Shown here piece by piece: positions 30,897 to 39,249 of a stretch of DNA of 64,000 nt. Numbering within the stretch: the stretch's first letter is position 1; every line of letters begins with the position of its first letter. The notes under the pieces are model-generated. The model did not search any database. It saw only the letters and a program-made list of their open reading frames with translations, and was not told where the DNA came from. The position numbers were made by a program, and so were the translations under genes. Source of the DNA: Micromonospora musae (GTDB lineage: Bacteria > Actinomycetota > Actinomycetes > Mycobacteriales > Micromonosporaceae). The DNA is taken from contig NZ_RAZT01000002.1 in assembly GCF_003626635.1 (NCBI RefSeq), positions 186,001 through 250,000 of the forward strand, given 5' to 3'.

Positions 30897-31379
30897 GTGA
30901 CCGAGGGCCTGGACAGCAGCCGACTCGCCGCCTGGCGGGCGTACATCGAGGCCAGCCAGCGACTGTTCACGCAGATCGAAGAGGACCTGCGCACCGACAG
31001 CGACCTGAGCTTCGCCGACTACCACGTGCTGGTGCTGCTCTCCGAGGCGCCCGGCCAGCGGCTGCGGATGGGCGAGCTGGCCGGCCGGCTGGTCTTCTCC
31101 GCCAGCCGGCTGACCTACCAGATCTCGTCCATGCAGCGCCGGGGGCTGGTCAGCCGGGAGCCCTGCCCGGAGGACCGTCGCGGCAGCCAGGCGGTGCTCA
31201 CCGCCACCGGGCTGCTCACCCTGCGGGAGGCCGCACCCCACCACCTGGTCTCGGTGCGTACCCGCCTCATGGACGACCTCGACGACGACGAGGTCGCCTG
31301 CCTCACCCGGATCTTCGAGCGCCTCGGTGACCGCCTGCGGGCGGCCCGGGACGGCTCGACCGACCACGCCACGAACTAG
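30897..31379 (+). CDS. MarR family transcriptional regulator
   Basis: A 160-aa winged-helix repressor. The N-terminal dimer helix (RLAAWRAYIEASQRLFTQIEEDL) is followed by LRMGELAGRLVFSASRLTYQISSMQRRGLV (recognition helix) and the wing REPCPEDRRGSQAVLTATG. The leaderless start at GTG 30897 is preferred; GTG 30888 would lie within the -10 box. It is 9 nt upstream of the pirin gene, so it probably controls this operon through the AT-rich site in its own promoter. The ligand is unknown, perhaps a phenolic or redox signal as for many MarR-pirin pairs. Confidence 0.86.
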   Translation: MTEGLDSSRLAAWRAYIEASQRLFTQIEEDLRTDSDLSFADYHVLVLLSEAPGQRLRMGELAGRLVFSASRLTYQISSMQRRGLVSREPCPEDRRGSQAVLTATGLLTLREAAPHHLVSVRTRLMDDLDDDEVACLTRIFERLGDRLRAARDGSTDHATN

Positions 31380-31388
31380 GAGCCCCCG

Positions 31389-32375
31389 ATGCCCGCGATC
31401 ACCGTCGACGACGTACTCGTCCTGCCCCGCCTGCCGAAGCTGGACGAGTCCACCACCTTCCGGCCGGTCCGCCGGCTGACCACCGCCCCCAGCGGCTACG
31501 AGGGGGAGGGCTTCCCGGTGCGACGGGCCTTCGCCGGCGTGCCGCTGAACGAGCTCGACCCGTTCATCCACCTCGACCAGATGGGTGAGGTCGACTACGC
31601 CCCGGGCGAGCCGAAGGGCACCCCCTGGCACCCGCACCGCGGATTCGAGACGGTCACCTACATGATCGACGGGATCATGGACCACCAGGACTCGAACGGC
31701 GGCGGCGGCACCATCACCAACGGCGACACCCAGTGGATGACCGCCGGCAGCGGCCTGCTGCACATCGAGGCCCCGCCGGAGCACCTGGTGGTCAGCGGCG
31801 GCCTGTTCCACGGCACCCAGCTCTGGGTCAACCTGCCGCGCGCGGCCAAGATGAACGCCCCCCGCTACCAGGACATCCGGGGCCGGGAGTCGGCGCTGCT
31901 CACCACGGCCGACGGCGGGGCGCTGATCCGGGTGATCGCCGGCGAGCTCGCCGGTCACCGCGGGCCGGGCTCCACCTTCACCCCGATCACCATCGCGCAC
32001 GTGACCATCCAGCCGGGAGCGCAGGTGGACATCCCCTGGCAGCCCGGGTTCAACGCCCTGGCGTACGTGCTCAGCGGGCGCGGCACGGTCGGCACCGACC
32101 GGCGGCCGCTGGAGATCGGGCAGCTCGCGGTGCACGGCCCGGGTGAGGCGCTGCGGTTCACCGCCGACGCCAAGCAGGACGCGCACACCCCGGCGCTGGA
32201 CCTCTACCTGATGGGCGGCCAGCCGATCCGGGAGCCCGTCGCGCACTACGGCCCGTTCGTCATGAACACCCGGGACGAGCTGGTCCAGGCGTTCGAGGAC
32301 TACCAGGCCGGCCGGCTCGGCGTCATCCCCGCCGAGCGGCTGCCGCACACCGGCGGCGAGGGCGACCGCCCCTGA
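31389..32375 (+). CDS. Pirin family protein
   Basis: A 328-aa bicupin. The N-terminal cupin has the metal ligands in WHPHRGFETVTYMIDG and a later HIEAPPE; the C-terminal cupin covers about 195-300. Bacterial pirins include quercetin 2,3-dioxygenases and regulators of pyruvate metabolism; the conserved histidines suggest a metal-bound enzyme. ATG 31389 has AGGAG upstream. It is an operon partner of the MarR gene and closed by a strong hairpin. Confidence 0.87.
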   Translation: MPAITVDDVLVLPRLPKLDESTTFRPVRRLTTAPSGYEGEGFPVRRAFAGVPLNELDPFIHLDQMGEVDYAPGEPKGTPWHPHRGFETVTYMIDGIMDHQDSNGGGGTITNGDTQWMTAGSGLLHIEAPPEHLVVSGGLFHGTQLWVNLPRAAKMNAPRYQDIRGRESALLTTADGGALIRVIAGELAGHRGPGSTFTPITIAHVTIQPGAQVDIPWQPGFNALAYVLSGRGTVGTDRRPLEIGQLAVHGPGEALRFTADAKQDAHTPALDLYLMGGQPIREPVAHYGPFVMNTRDELVQAFEDYQAGRLGVIPAERLPHTGGEGDRP

Positions 32376-32386
32376 ACCGCGTCGCG

Positions 32387-32413
32387 TACGGCGGGGCCGG
32401 CCGCCCCGCCGTA
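32387..32413 (+). terminator. Hairpin terminator of the MarR-pirin operon
   Basis: A perfect 11-bp stem (TACGGCGGGGC at 32387-32397 with its complement at 32403-32413) with loop CGGCC lies 12 nt after the pirin stop. Confidence 0.75.
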
Positions 32414-32422
32414 TGCGAGGTC

Positions 32423-32473
32423 ACGGGTCACGCCGGTGGCACGACCGACGGGTCACGCCGGTGGCACGGGTCA
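32423..32473. repeat. Short tandem direct repeat
   Basis: ACGGGTCACGCCGGTGGCACG occurs at 32423-32443 and again at 32448-32468 (period 25), with the first 8 nt repeated once more at 32466-32473, overlapping the stop codon of the small minus-strand gene. It probably arose by slippage. Confidence 0.7.
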
Positions 32474-32599
32474 GGAGACGGCGAAGATGCCGGCGAGGCC
32501 GAGAAGCACCATGACCAGCAGCGCTACCAGCGCGCTCCGTTCGCCCTCCACCGCCGACTCGCGGCGCTCGGTCATGGTGTTCGTCGTCTCGCGGGGCAT
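32471..32599 (-). CDS. 42-aa single-span membrane peptide
   Basis: The short gene starts MPRETTNTMTERRESAVEGE and continues into one hydrophobic helix (LVALLVMVLLGLAGIFAVS) that ends at the stop. AGGAGG (complement of 32607-32612) is ideally spaced 7 nt before ATG 32599. A GGTTT-N14-GGGTAA promoter lies further upstream. It probably inserts with the N-terminus in the cytoplasm. The function is unknown; stress-linked small membrane peptides of this kind are common. Confidence 0.62.
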   Translation of the reverse strand: MPRETTNTMTERRESAVEGERSALVALLVMVLLGLAGIFAVS

Positions 32600-32767
32600 G
32601 GTCTGGCCTCCTGGGAGTCTCGCCGATCAGAACGGCCGGTCCCGGCAGCTGCGTACCGGCCGGCGTAGGGCCCACGGCGGGGGTCCTGCCGTGAGGTCGG
32701 GATCGACTCCTCAGGTGTGGTGCCGGGTTCCGCACCGCAGCCGAACGCGCCGACCCGCACGTCACGG

Positions 32768-32792
32768 TTACCCGTCTGGCCCGGCTGAAACC
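32768..32792 (-). promoter_or_regulatory. SigB/SigF-type promoter for the 42-aa peptide
   Basis: On the minus strand GGTTT (32792-32788), a 14-nt spacer and GGGTAA (32773-32768). The leader to ATG 32599 would be about 160 nt; that part of the gap 32600-32920 shows no other gene. Confidence 0.5.
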
Positions 32793-32862
32793 TGGCCGGG
32801 GCGACAATCCACGAGCGGTTCGACCAGGGATCGCGGCGGGCGCGGACGCCCGTCGATGACGA

Positions 32863-32899
32863 CCGCCGTCCGGTGGACGGTGGGTCGACCGGACGGCGG
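32863..32899. terminator. Hairpin terminator downstream of the ADC-like gene
   Basis: CCGCCGTCCGGT (32863-32874) pairs perfectly with ACCGGACGGCGG (32888-32899), 22 nt beyond the stop of the minus-strand gene at 32921. Confidence 0.65.
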
Positions 32900-32920
32900 A
32901 GGGGGTCGGCGGGCGCGGTG

Positions 32921-33682
32921 TTACCGGCGGCCCGGGCGGTTCACGACCCGGGTGCTCGACCGCCGGACGGCGGCGGGCGGGACCTCGGCCCAGTCGCCCG
33001 CGCCGGCGTCCCCAGGATGGACGGTCAGGCTGCCCGGGTAGGCGAAGGAGGCCCGGGGCGAGTAGAAGCCGGCGACGATGGTCAGCGGGTTGGCCGGTCG
33101 GAGCGCGTAGACCGGATGCTCCGGCGCCAGGAATTCCACCGACTCGATCTCGAAGGGCGACACCGGCTCGATCAGGTACGGGTAGACCGAGCTGAGCAGC
33201 TGTCCGTCCCGCCGGGTGAAGTAGCGGCTCTGCCCACTGTCGATCACATGCCCGGTCTCCCCCACCCGGCACCGGGTCCGGATCACCGGGACGCCGTCCA
33301 GTTCGGTCTCGGCGACGAGGGTGTCGGCTCGCACCTCGAGGGTGGTACGCCCGGGGTATGCGGGGAAGCCTCGCATGCGGACGTAGCCGAGCACTCGTTC
33401 GCTGGAGGTGACGTAGTGGGTCCACCAACCGCACGGGGTGGTACCCAAGGGAGTGTCGACGCCGTCCAGTGACACGCCCAGGTAGGTCAGGTCGTAGGCG
33501 CCGAGGCCCGAGGTCTGGCTCGCGTCGTCGACCACGCACTGGCCGAGAAAGACGCGTGGCTCCGGGTGCGGCCGCAGCCCCGTCGGCACCAGCGCGGAGA
33601 CCGCGTCCGGGTCCGCCGGAAGCCAGCTCACGTGAAGGAAGCGACTGTTCACGACGAGCTGGGGAGCGGCAGGGTCGAGCAC
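32921..33682 (-). CDS. Acetoacetate decarboxylase/DUF2071-like protein
   Basis: A 253-aa soluble beta-rich protein. VNSRFLHVSWLPADPDAVSALVPTGLRPHP at the start and FAYPGSLTVHPGDAGAGDW at the end resemble the DUF2071/acetoacetate decarboxylase fold. I cannot see the Schiff-base lysine of true decarboxylases, so an enzymatic role is uncertain. The start is GTG 33682, with GGAGG close upstream. It is a single gene with its own terminator. Confidence 0.65.
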   Translation of the reverse strand: MLDPAAPQLVVNSRFLHVSWLPADPDAVSALVPTGLRPHPEPRVFLGQCVVDDASQTSGLGAYDLTYLGVSLDGVDTPLGTTPCGWWTHYVTSSERVLGYVRMRGFPAYPGRTTLEVRADTLVAETELDGVPVIRTRCRVGETGHVIDSGQSRYFTRRDGQLLSSVYPYLIEPVSPFEIESVEFLAPEHPVYALRPANPLTIVAGFYSPRASFAYPGSLTVHPGDAGAGDWAEVPPAAVRRSSTRVVNRPGRR

Positions 33683-34061
33683 GGCGCCTCCATCGCGGTG
33701 GGTACGAGGTGCACGTTACGGCTGGTCGGGCGCGGTGGACAACGACGGAATGGCGACAGTAACTCCCTGGTGTCGGGTTTCATGTTGACCGCTCGGCCGA
33801 CTCCGTTCTGTCGTACGGGCCAGGCAAACCGGACGTCCAGCTCCCTGCGTCGACCCGGGTGACGGCCGGTAATCGCCCTCACATCGGCTCGACAGACGCC
33901 GGATTAGAACCTTTTTCACAGGCTTTGACCTTTAAGTACATCGTCCGTTCGGCTAGATTTTCGCGGCACCATCGGGTTAGGGTGGCTACCGAACAGCCCA
34001 ATCAAAGCTAAGACGAAGCGTCACGCCTTCATCCGCGGACGAGGTGCAGGGAGGACCACCC
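33683..34061. other. 379-nt divergent promoter region before the sigma factor gene
   Basis: No gene is supported. The right part is AT-richer and holds TTGACC (33925-33930) and TAGATT (33954-33959), whose 23-nt spacing is too long for one promoter, so only TAGATT is a tentative -10. A GGGAGG ribosome site lies at 34049-34054. No clear stress-type promoter was found here, so autoregulation of the sigma gene is not evident. Confidence 0.4.
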
Positions 34062-34886
34062 ATGACCGCGCCAGCGATCAAAGAGGAAACGACGAGCACG
34101 TCGACCACGGCGGCCAAGCTCGACCCGCGGGCACTCTCCGACAGCGCCACCGACCTGCTCAACGCGATGGCCGCGCTGCCCGCCAACCACCCGTCGCGTC
34201 CCGCCCTGCGGGACCGAGCCATCGAGGCCTGGCTGCCGCTCGCCAATCACCTCGCCCACCGCTACAGCGGGCGGGGCGAGCCCACCGACGACCTGGCGCA
34301 GACCGCCGCCGTCGGCCTGATCAAGGCGATCGACAAGTTCGACCCGTCGCGCGGGGTCGACTTCGCCGGCTACGCCATCCCCACCATCATCGGGGAGCTA
34401 AAGCGGCACTTCCGCGACCGGACCTGGGACATCCGGGTCCCGCGGCGCCTGCAGGAGCTGCGACTGGCCATCTCCGACGCCAACAGCTCCCTGCTGCAGA
34501 CCCTCGGCCGCTCGCCGACGGTCGCCGACATCGCCGCCCACCTCAAGATCACTGAGGAGGAGGTCCTCGAGGGCCTGGAGGGTGCCCGCGCCTACAACGC
34601 GGTCTCGCTCTCCACGCCGACCGGTGACGGCGACCGCGCCACCGAGCTGGGCGACATGCTCGGCGGCGAGGACGGCGAGTTCGAGCTGGCCGAACTGCGG
34701 GTCGCCCTGGGCCCCGCCCTCGCCACCCTCGACGAGCGCGAACAGAAGATCCTCACCCTGCGGTTCTACGGCAACCTGACCCAGTCGCAGATCGCCGAGC
34801 AGATCGGCGTCTCGCAGATGCACGTCTCCCGACTGCTGGCACGGGCGCTGACCAAGCTGCGCGGACAGCTCGACGGCACCTACTAG
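34062..34886 (+). CDS. SigB/SigF/SigG family RNA polymerase sigma factor
   Basis: A 274-aa group 3 sigma factor. Region 2 contains DDLAQTAAVGLIKAIDKFDPSRGVDFAGYAIPTIIGELKRHFRD, followed by region 3 (RVPRRLQELRLAI) and region 4 with the helix-turn-helix QSQIAEQIGVSQMHVSRLLARALTKLR. This is the stress/sporulation SigB-SigF class that reads GTTT-N15-GGGTA promoters and is normally held by an anti-sigma kinase released through phosphatases. ATG 34062 is chosen for its GGGAGG site. No anti-sigma gene is adjacent. Many matching promoters lie in this window. Confidence 0.9.
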   Translation: MTAPAIKEETTSTSTTAAKLDPRALSDSATDLLNAMAALPANHPSRPALRDRAIEAWLPLANHLAHRYSGRGEPTDDLAQTAAVGLIKAIDKFDPSRGVDFAGYAIPTIIGELKRHFRDRTWDIRVPRRLQELRLAISDANSSLLQTLGRSPTVADIAAHLKITEEEVLEGLEGARAYNAVSLSTPTGDGDRATELGDMLGGEDGEFELAELRVALGPALATLDEREQKILTLRFYGNLTQSQIAEQIGVSQMHVSRLLARALTKLRGQLDGTY

Positions 34887-34922
34887 CCGCGCGGTTCGAT
34901 GACATCCACCAGGGGGTGATGG

Positions 34923-34959
34923 CACCGATGGCCGGGTCCGACGGACCCGGCCATCGGTG
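34923..34959. terminator. Very strong hairpin terminator after the sigma factor gene
   Basis: A 17-bp perfect stem (CACCGATGGCCGGGTCC at 34923-34939 with its complement at 34943-34959) with loop GAC lies 36 nt after the sigma factor stop. It separates that gene from hrpB. Confidence 0.85.
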
Positions 34960-35042
34960 TGTCCGCCGCTGGACGCCCCGGCCCGTCCCGGTCCGACAGG
35001 TACCGTGGCGGGCCGTCGACGCCGCCGGTGCGAGACTGGGCC

Positions 35043-37601
35043 GTGCTCTCCGACGTACGCCTCGACCTGCCGGTACGCGCCGTGCTGCCGGCGGTCGTCG
35101 CGGCCCTGCGCAGCACCGGCGTCGGAGTCCTGGTGGCCCCGCCCGGCACCGGCAAGACCACGCTCGCGCCGCTGGCCGTCGCCGACCGGGTCGACGGCCG
35201 GGTGGTGGTCGCCCAGCCCCGTCGGGTCGCCGCCCGCGCCGCTGCCCGGCGGATGGCGGACCTGCTCGGCGAACCGGTCGGCGACCGGATCGGGTACGCG
35301 GTCCGCGGCGACCGGCGGGTCGGGGCACGGACCCGGGTCGAGGTGGTCACCACCGGCCTGCTGCTGCGTCGCCTGCTGCGCGACCCCGACCTGCCCGGCA
35401 CCGCGGCGGTGCTGCTCGACGAGGTTCACGAACGCCAGCTCGACGCCGACCTCGCGCTCGCCTTCGCGGTGGAGGCCCGCAGCGCCCTGCGCCCCGACCT
35501 GTGGCTGCTGGCCATGTCCGCCACCCCGGAGGCCGACCGCTTCGCCGGCCTGCTCGGCGGCTCCGACGACCCGGCCCCGATCGTCCGGGCCGACGCGGCG
35601 CTGCACCCGGTGACCCGGATCTGGGCGCCGCCGCCCCGCCCGCTGCCCGCCCCGGGGGCCGGCAGGGTCGACCGGGCGCTGCTCGACCACGTGGCGGCGA
35701 CCATCCGCCGAGCGCTGCGCGAGCACGACGGCGACGTGCTGGCCTTCCTCCCCGGGGCCGGCGAGATCGCGTCCGTCGCCGGGCGACTGGCCGACCTGCG
35801 GGACACCGTCGACCTGCTCCCGCTGCACGGCAGGCAACCCGCCGGGGAGCAGGACGCCGCACTTCGCCCACGATCGACCCGGCCCGGCGACGCCGCGAGC
35901 GCCCGCCGCCGCGTGGTGCTGGCCACCGCGGTGGCCGAGAGCAGCCTCACCGTGCCCGGCGTACGGATGGTGGTGGACGCCGGACTCGCCCGGGTGGCCC
36001 GACTGGACCTGTCCCGCGGCCTCGGCGCGCTCGTCACCGTGCCGGTCTCCCGGGCCGCCGCCACCCAGCGGGCCGGTCGCGCCGGCCGAGAGGCGCCCGG
36101 GCACGTCTACCGCTGCTGGTCCGAGGCGACCCACGCGCGGCTGCCCGCCCAACCGGCGCCGGAGATCGAGACGGCGGACCTCACCGGCTTCGCCCTCGAC
36201 CTGGCGGCCTGGGGGCAGCCGGACGGCACCGGCCTGGCCCTGCCCGACCCGCCCCCGGCGGCGGCGATGACGGTCGCCCGGGACACGCTCGCCACCCTCG
36301 GCGCGATCGACTCCACCGGCCGGATCACCGGACGGGGGCGCGCCATCGCGGCCGTCGGCGCGCACCCACGACTGGCCCGCGCCCTGCTCGACGGCGCGGG
36401 CCGGGTCGGCGCCGACCGGGCCGCCGAGGTGGTCGCCCTGCTCGCCGAGGAGACCGTCGCCGGCCCCGCCGACGACCTCGCCGCGGTCTGGCGTCGGCTG
36501 CGCGCCGGCACCGACGCCGCCGCCACCGCCCGCTGGCGTGCCGAGGCACGCCGCCTGCGCACCCTCCTCAGCGCGGAGTCCAGCGAAGAGGAGAGGAGCG
36601 CCGGCGCCCGGCACCGCCTCTCCGACGATCTCGCCGCCGGGCTGCTGGTCGGGCTGGCCCACCCCGAACGGCTGGCCCGGCTCCGGCGCCCGGGCGGCTC
36701 CTCGTACCTGATGAGCGGCGGCACCGCCGCGGAGCTGGCGCCCGGCTCGGGCCTGGCCGGCGCCGAGTGGCTCGCGGTGGCGGTCGCCGACCGCTCCCCC
36801 GGCGCGCCGACCGCCCGGATCCGCCTCGCGGCCGCGCTCGACGAGACCACCGCCCGGGAGGTGGCCGGGTCGCAGCTGCGCACCGAGCAGGAGGTGGGCT
36901 GGTCCGGCACGGACGTGGTGGCCCGGGAGGTGGTCCGGCTCGGCGCTATCGAACTGCTCGAACGCCCGCTCAGCCGCCCCGACCCGGCCGCGGTCGGCGC
37001 GGCGCTGCTGACCGGCCTGCGGCGCACCGGCCTCGGGCTGCTGGAGTGGACCCCGGCCGCCGACGCGCTGCGGCAGCGGCTGGCGTTCTGCCGGCATGCG
37101 CTCGGCGACGACTGGCCCGACGTCGCCGACGACGCGCTCCTCGCCGCCGCACCCGACTGGCTCGCGCCGGAGCTGGCCACCGCCCGGCGCCGCGCCGACC
37201 TGGCCCGGGTGGACGTGGTCGCCGCGCTGCGCCGGCTGCTGCCCTGGGCCCAGGCCGCCCGGCTGGACGAGGTGGCGCCGGAGCGGATCGCGGTGCCCAG
37301 CGGCTCACGGATCCGGGTCGACTACGCCGACCCGGCGGCGCCCGTGCTGCCGGTGAAGCTTCAGGAGACGTTCGGGTGGCGGGAGGCGCCCCGCATCGGC
37401 GACGGCCGGGTGCCGGTCCTGCTGCACCTGCTCTCGCCCGCCGGGCGCCCGGTCGCGGTCACCGCCGACCTGGCCTCCTTCTGGCGGGTGGGCTACCCGC
37501 AGGTCCGGGCCGAACTGCGCGGCCGCTACCCGCGCCACCCCTGGCCGGAGGACCCGACCACGGCCGTACCCACCGGGCGCGTCAACCCCCGGCGGCGCTG
37601 A
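35043..37601 (+). CDS. hrpB: ATP-dependent RNA helicase HrpB
   Basis: An 852-aa DEAH-box helicase of the HrpB family. Walker A is APPGTGKTT (32-40), the DEVH box at 126-129, then MSATPEADR, the C-terminal helicase core (VVLATAVAESSLTVPGV, QRAGRAGREAPG), helicase-associated domains and the HrpB C-terminal domain ending GRYPRHPWPEDPT. GTG 35043 gives the usual N-terminus and length; a GTG at 34959 would start at the end of the preceding hairpin. The cellular role of HrpB is poorly defined, RNA remodelling by family. Confidence 0.88.
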   Translation: MLSDVRLDLPVRAVLPAVVAALRSTGVGVLVAPPGTGKTTLAPLAVADRVDGRVVVAQPRRVAARAAARRMADLLGEPVGDRIGYAVRGDRRVGARTRVEVVTTGLLLRRLLRDPDLPGTAAVLLDEVHERQLDADLALAFAVEARSALRPDLWLLAMSATPEADRFAGLLGGSDDPAPIVRADAALHPVTRIWAPPPRPLPAPGAGRVDRALLDHVAATIRRALREHDGDVLAFLPGAGEIASVAGRLADLRDTVDLLPLHGRQPAGEQDAALRPRSTRPGDAASARRRVVLATAVAESSLTVPGVRMVVDAGLARVARLDLSRGLGALVTVPVSRAAATQRAGRAGREAPGHVYRCWSEATHARLPAQPAPEIETADLTGFALDLAAWGQPDGTGLALPDPPPAAAMTVARDTLATLGAIDSTGRITGRGRAIAAVGAHPRLARALLDGAGRVGADRAAEVVALLAEETVAGPADDLAAVWRRLRAGTDAAATARWRAEARRLRTLLSAESSEEERSAGARHRLSDDLAAGLLVGLAHPERLARLRRPGGSSYLMSGGTAAELAPGSGLAGAEWLAVAVADRSPGAPTARIRLAAALDETTAREVAGSQLRTEQEVGWSGTDVVAREVVRLGAIELLERPLSRPDPAAVGAALLTGLRRTGLGLLEWTPAADALRQRLAFCRHALGDDWPDVADDALLAAAPDWLAPELATARRRADLARVDVVAALRRLLPWAQAARLDEVAPERIAVPSGSRIRVDYADPAAPVLPVKLQETFGWREAPRIGDGRVPVLLHLLSPAGRPVAVTADLASFWRVGYPQVRAELRGRYPRHPWPEDPTTAVPTGRVNPRRR

Positions 37602-37605
37602 CCGC

Positions 37606-38331
37606 TCACTCCTCGACGACGTCGGCCACGACCACCGTGATGTTGTCCGGGCCGCCGGCCCGCAGCGCCAGGTCGATCAGCTTGTGCGCGCACTCGGCGC
37701 GGTCCGGGTGACCGGCCAGCACCTCGGCCAGCGTGTCGGGCCGGACCACGTTGGAGAGGCCGTCGCTGCAGAGCAGCCAGCGGTCACCGGCCGCGGGCAC
37801 CATCGTGGCGTACGTCGGGGAGACGTCATCGCCCTGCAACGCCTGGGTGACGACGGCCCGGCGGGGGTGACTGCTCGCCTGGTCCGGCGTGATCACACCC
37901 TGGTCGACGAGCATCTGCACGAAGGTGTCGTCCCGGGTGATCTGCTTGAGCACACCCTCTCGGAACAGGTAGGCCCGGGAGTCGCCGATGTGGGCGAGCG
38001 CCAGGCAACTGCCGGTCCGGGCGAAGAGCAGCGCGGTCAAGGTCGTACCCATGCCCTGCCGCTCCGGATCCTCGCCGACCGCCCGGCGGATCCGGAGGGT
38101 GGCCTGCTCGATGCCGCTCTGCAACGCGGCGACCAGGGCGTCCTCCGGTGTCTCCACGTCCAGCGGCGCTATCGCTCCGATGGTGAGCGAGCTGGCCAGG
38201 TCGCCGGCCGCCATGCCACCCATGCCGTCGGCGACGGCGACCAGCCACGTGCCGGAGTGCATTGCGTCCTGGTTCCCGCTGCGGATCAGCCCACGGTCGC
38301 TCGTTCCCACGGAACGCAGCTTCAGGGTCAT
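37606..38331 (-). CDS. PP2C-type Ser/Thr protein phosphatase
   Basis: A 241-aa soluble phosphatase (PstP-like catalytic domain without membrane anchor). Motifs in order: SDRGLIRSGNQDAM, VAVADGMGGMAAGD (metal Asp), LAHIGDSRAYLFR, LLCSDGLSNVV and GPDNITVVVADV. It dephosphorylates Ser/Thr proteins, needing Mn2+/Mg2+. It ends 4 nt from the convergent hrpB stop. No kinase gene is adjacent. It could act on the stress-sigma pathway, but this is only inferred from location. Confidence 0.88.
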   Translation of the reverse strand: MTLKLRSVGTSDRGLIRSGNQDAMHSGTWLVAVADGMGGMAAGDLASSLTIGAIAPLDVETPEDALVAALQSGIEQATLRIRRAVGEDPERQGMGTTLTALLFARTGSCLALAHIGDSRAYLFREGVLKQITRDDTFVQMLVDQGVITPDQASSHPRRAVVTQALQGDDVSPTYATMVPAAGDRWLLCSDGLSNVVRPDTLAEVLAGHPDRAECAHKLIDLALRAGGPDNITVVVADVVEE

Positions 38332-38582
38332 GGGTGGCAGCCTGCCAGGCGAGGGGCGCTGTTGTCTCTAGGAGATCCACCGTGACTCCGCGTGGCGCGG
38401 CGAATCTCACTCTCCGTCGTGCCGCCGCCAGGTCGCCTGGAGAGGCATCCAGCACCGTCGCGCTCGCCACCGCGGCGCCGCCGAGCCATGCCGGCCACCG
38501 CCACCCGGCGCGAACCCAGTCGCGCCCCGGCCGACCGGACCACCAGGCGGGGTGGGCGGGCCCGGTGCGGGCCGCCCATACC

Positions 38583-38852
38583 ATGACGGCCGTGGACGGA
38601 AATCTGTGGCTCGCCGGCACCGCAGTGGCACTCGTTCTCGCGATCTTCGTGGTGGTGGTGGTCCGCCGACGGCGTCGACCGACGCCGGCCGGGCGCGAGG
38701 CCGCGCTGCAGCTCGCCCGGCAGGCGATCCGGCAGAGCCGGCGGGACCAGCACGTCCGGGCCCGAGGCACCCTTCGAGGCAAGGGGTACGGCGGCGACGA
38801 CAGCCAGGCCACCAGCGCAGCCGTCAGCAGCGAATCCAGTGGCACTCCATGA
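38583..38852 (+). CDS. Small single-span membrane protein
   Basis: An 89-aa protein with one N-terminal membrane helix (LWLAGTAVALVLAIFVVVVV) followed by RRRRRP and a basic, helical, then Ser-rich cytoplasmic tail (EAALQLARQAIRQSRRDQHVRARG). ATG 38583 lacks a clear ribosome site. The positive-inside rule puts the tail in the cytoplasm. Unknown function; low-homology type protein. Confidence 0.55.
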   Translation: MTAVDGNLWLAGTAVALVLAIFVVVVVRRRRRPTPAGREAALQLARQAIRQSRRDQHVRARGTLRGKGYGGDDSQATSAAVSSESSGTP

Positions 38853-38991
38853 CCCGGGGTAGGGGCTCTTTGCCGGTGCTGGCCCGCTCCCGCCGGTCGG
38901 ACACTGAACGGTGCCCGCCCACCGGTGGACGCACCAGGCACCGGCGTCGTCGCGACGGATCGGCTCGTCCGCGCGGCCGATCGGCAACACC

Positions 38992-39249
38992 TCAGCCGAT
39001 CTCCTCGTCCACGTAGCACCAGCGCCAGGCCTCCCCCGGCTGGACCGAGCGCATCACCGGATGCCCGGTCTCCTCGAAGTGCACGCTCGCGTGCCGGTAC
39101 GGAGAGGAGTCACAGCAGCCGACCTCGCCGCAGCTGAGGCAGGAGCGCAGGTGCACCCAGTCGGTGTTGCCGATCGACACGCAGGGCCCGCACTCGTCGG
39201 TGTTCCGCGGCTCGGCCGTACCGGCCTCGGTCAGGTGTGCGCAGCTCAC
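38992..39249 (-). CDS. UBP-type zinc finger protein
   Basis: An 85-aa single-domain protein with the ZnF-UBP pattern: C-x2-C in CGPCVSIGNTDWVHLRSCLSCGEVGCCDSS, then HASVHFEETGHPVM and the tail WRWCYVDEEIG. In eukaryotes this fold binds the ubiquitin C-terminus; in bacteria the free domain has no known partner. GTG 39249 overlaps the antiporter stop (GTGA), so it is coupled to the antiporter and may modulate it; this pairing recurs in actinomycetes to my recollection. Confidence 0.84.
   Translation of the reverse strand: MSCAHLTEAGTAEPRNTDECGPCVSIGNTDWVHLRSCLSCGEVGCCDSSPYRHASVHFEETGHPVMRSVQPGEAWRWCYVDEEIG

Noticed and set aside
34398-37097. 899-codon minus-strand open frame opposite the sigma factor and hrpB
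   Set aside because: Gly/Arg/Ala-rich with no motifs; both genes on the other strand have clear domains, and a 17-bp terminator lies within it.
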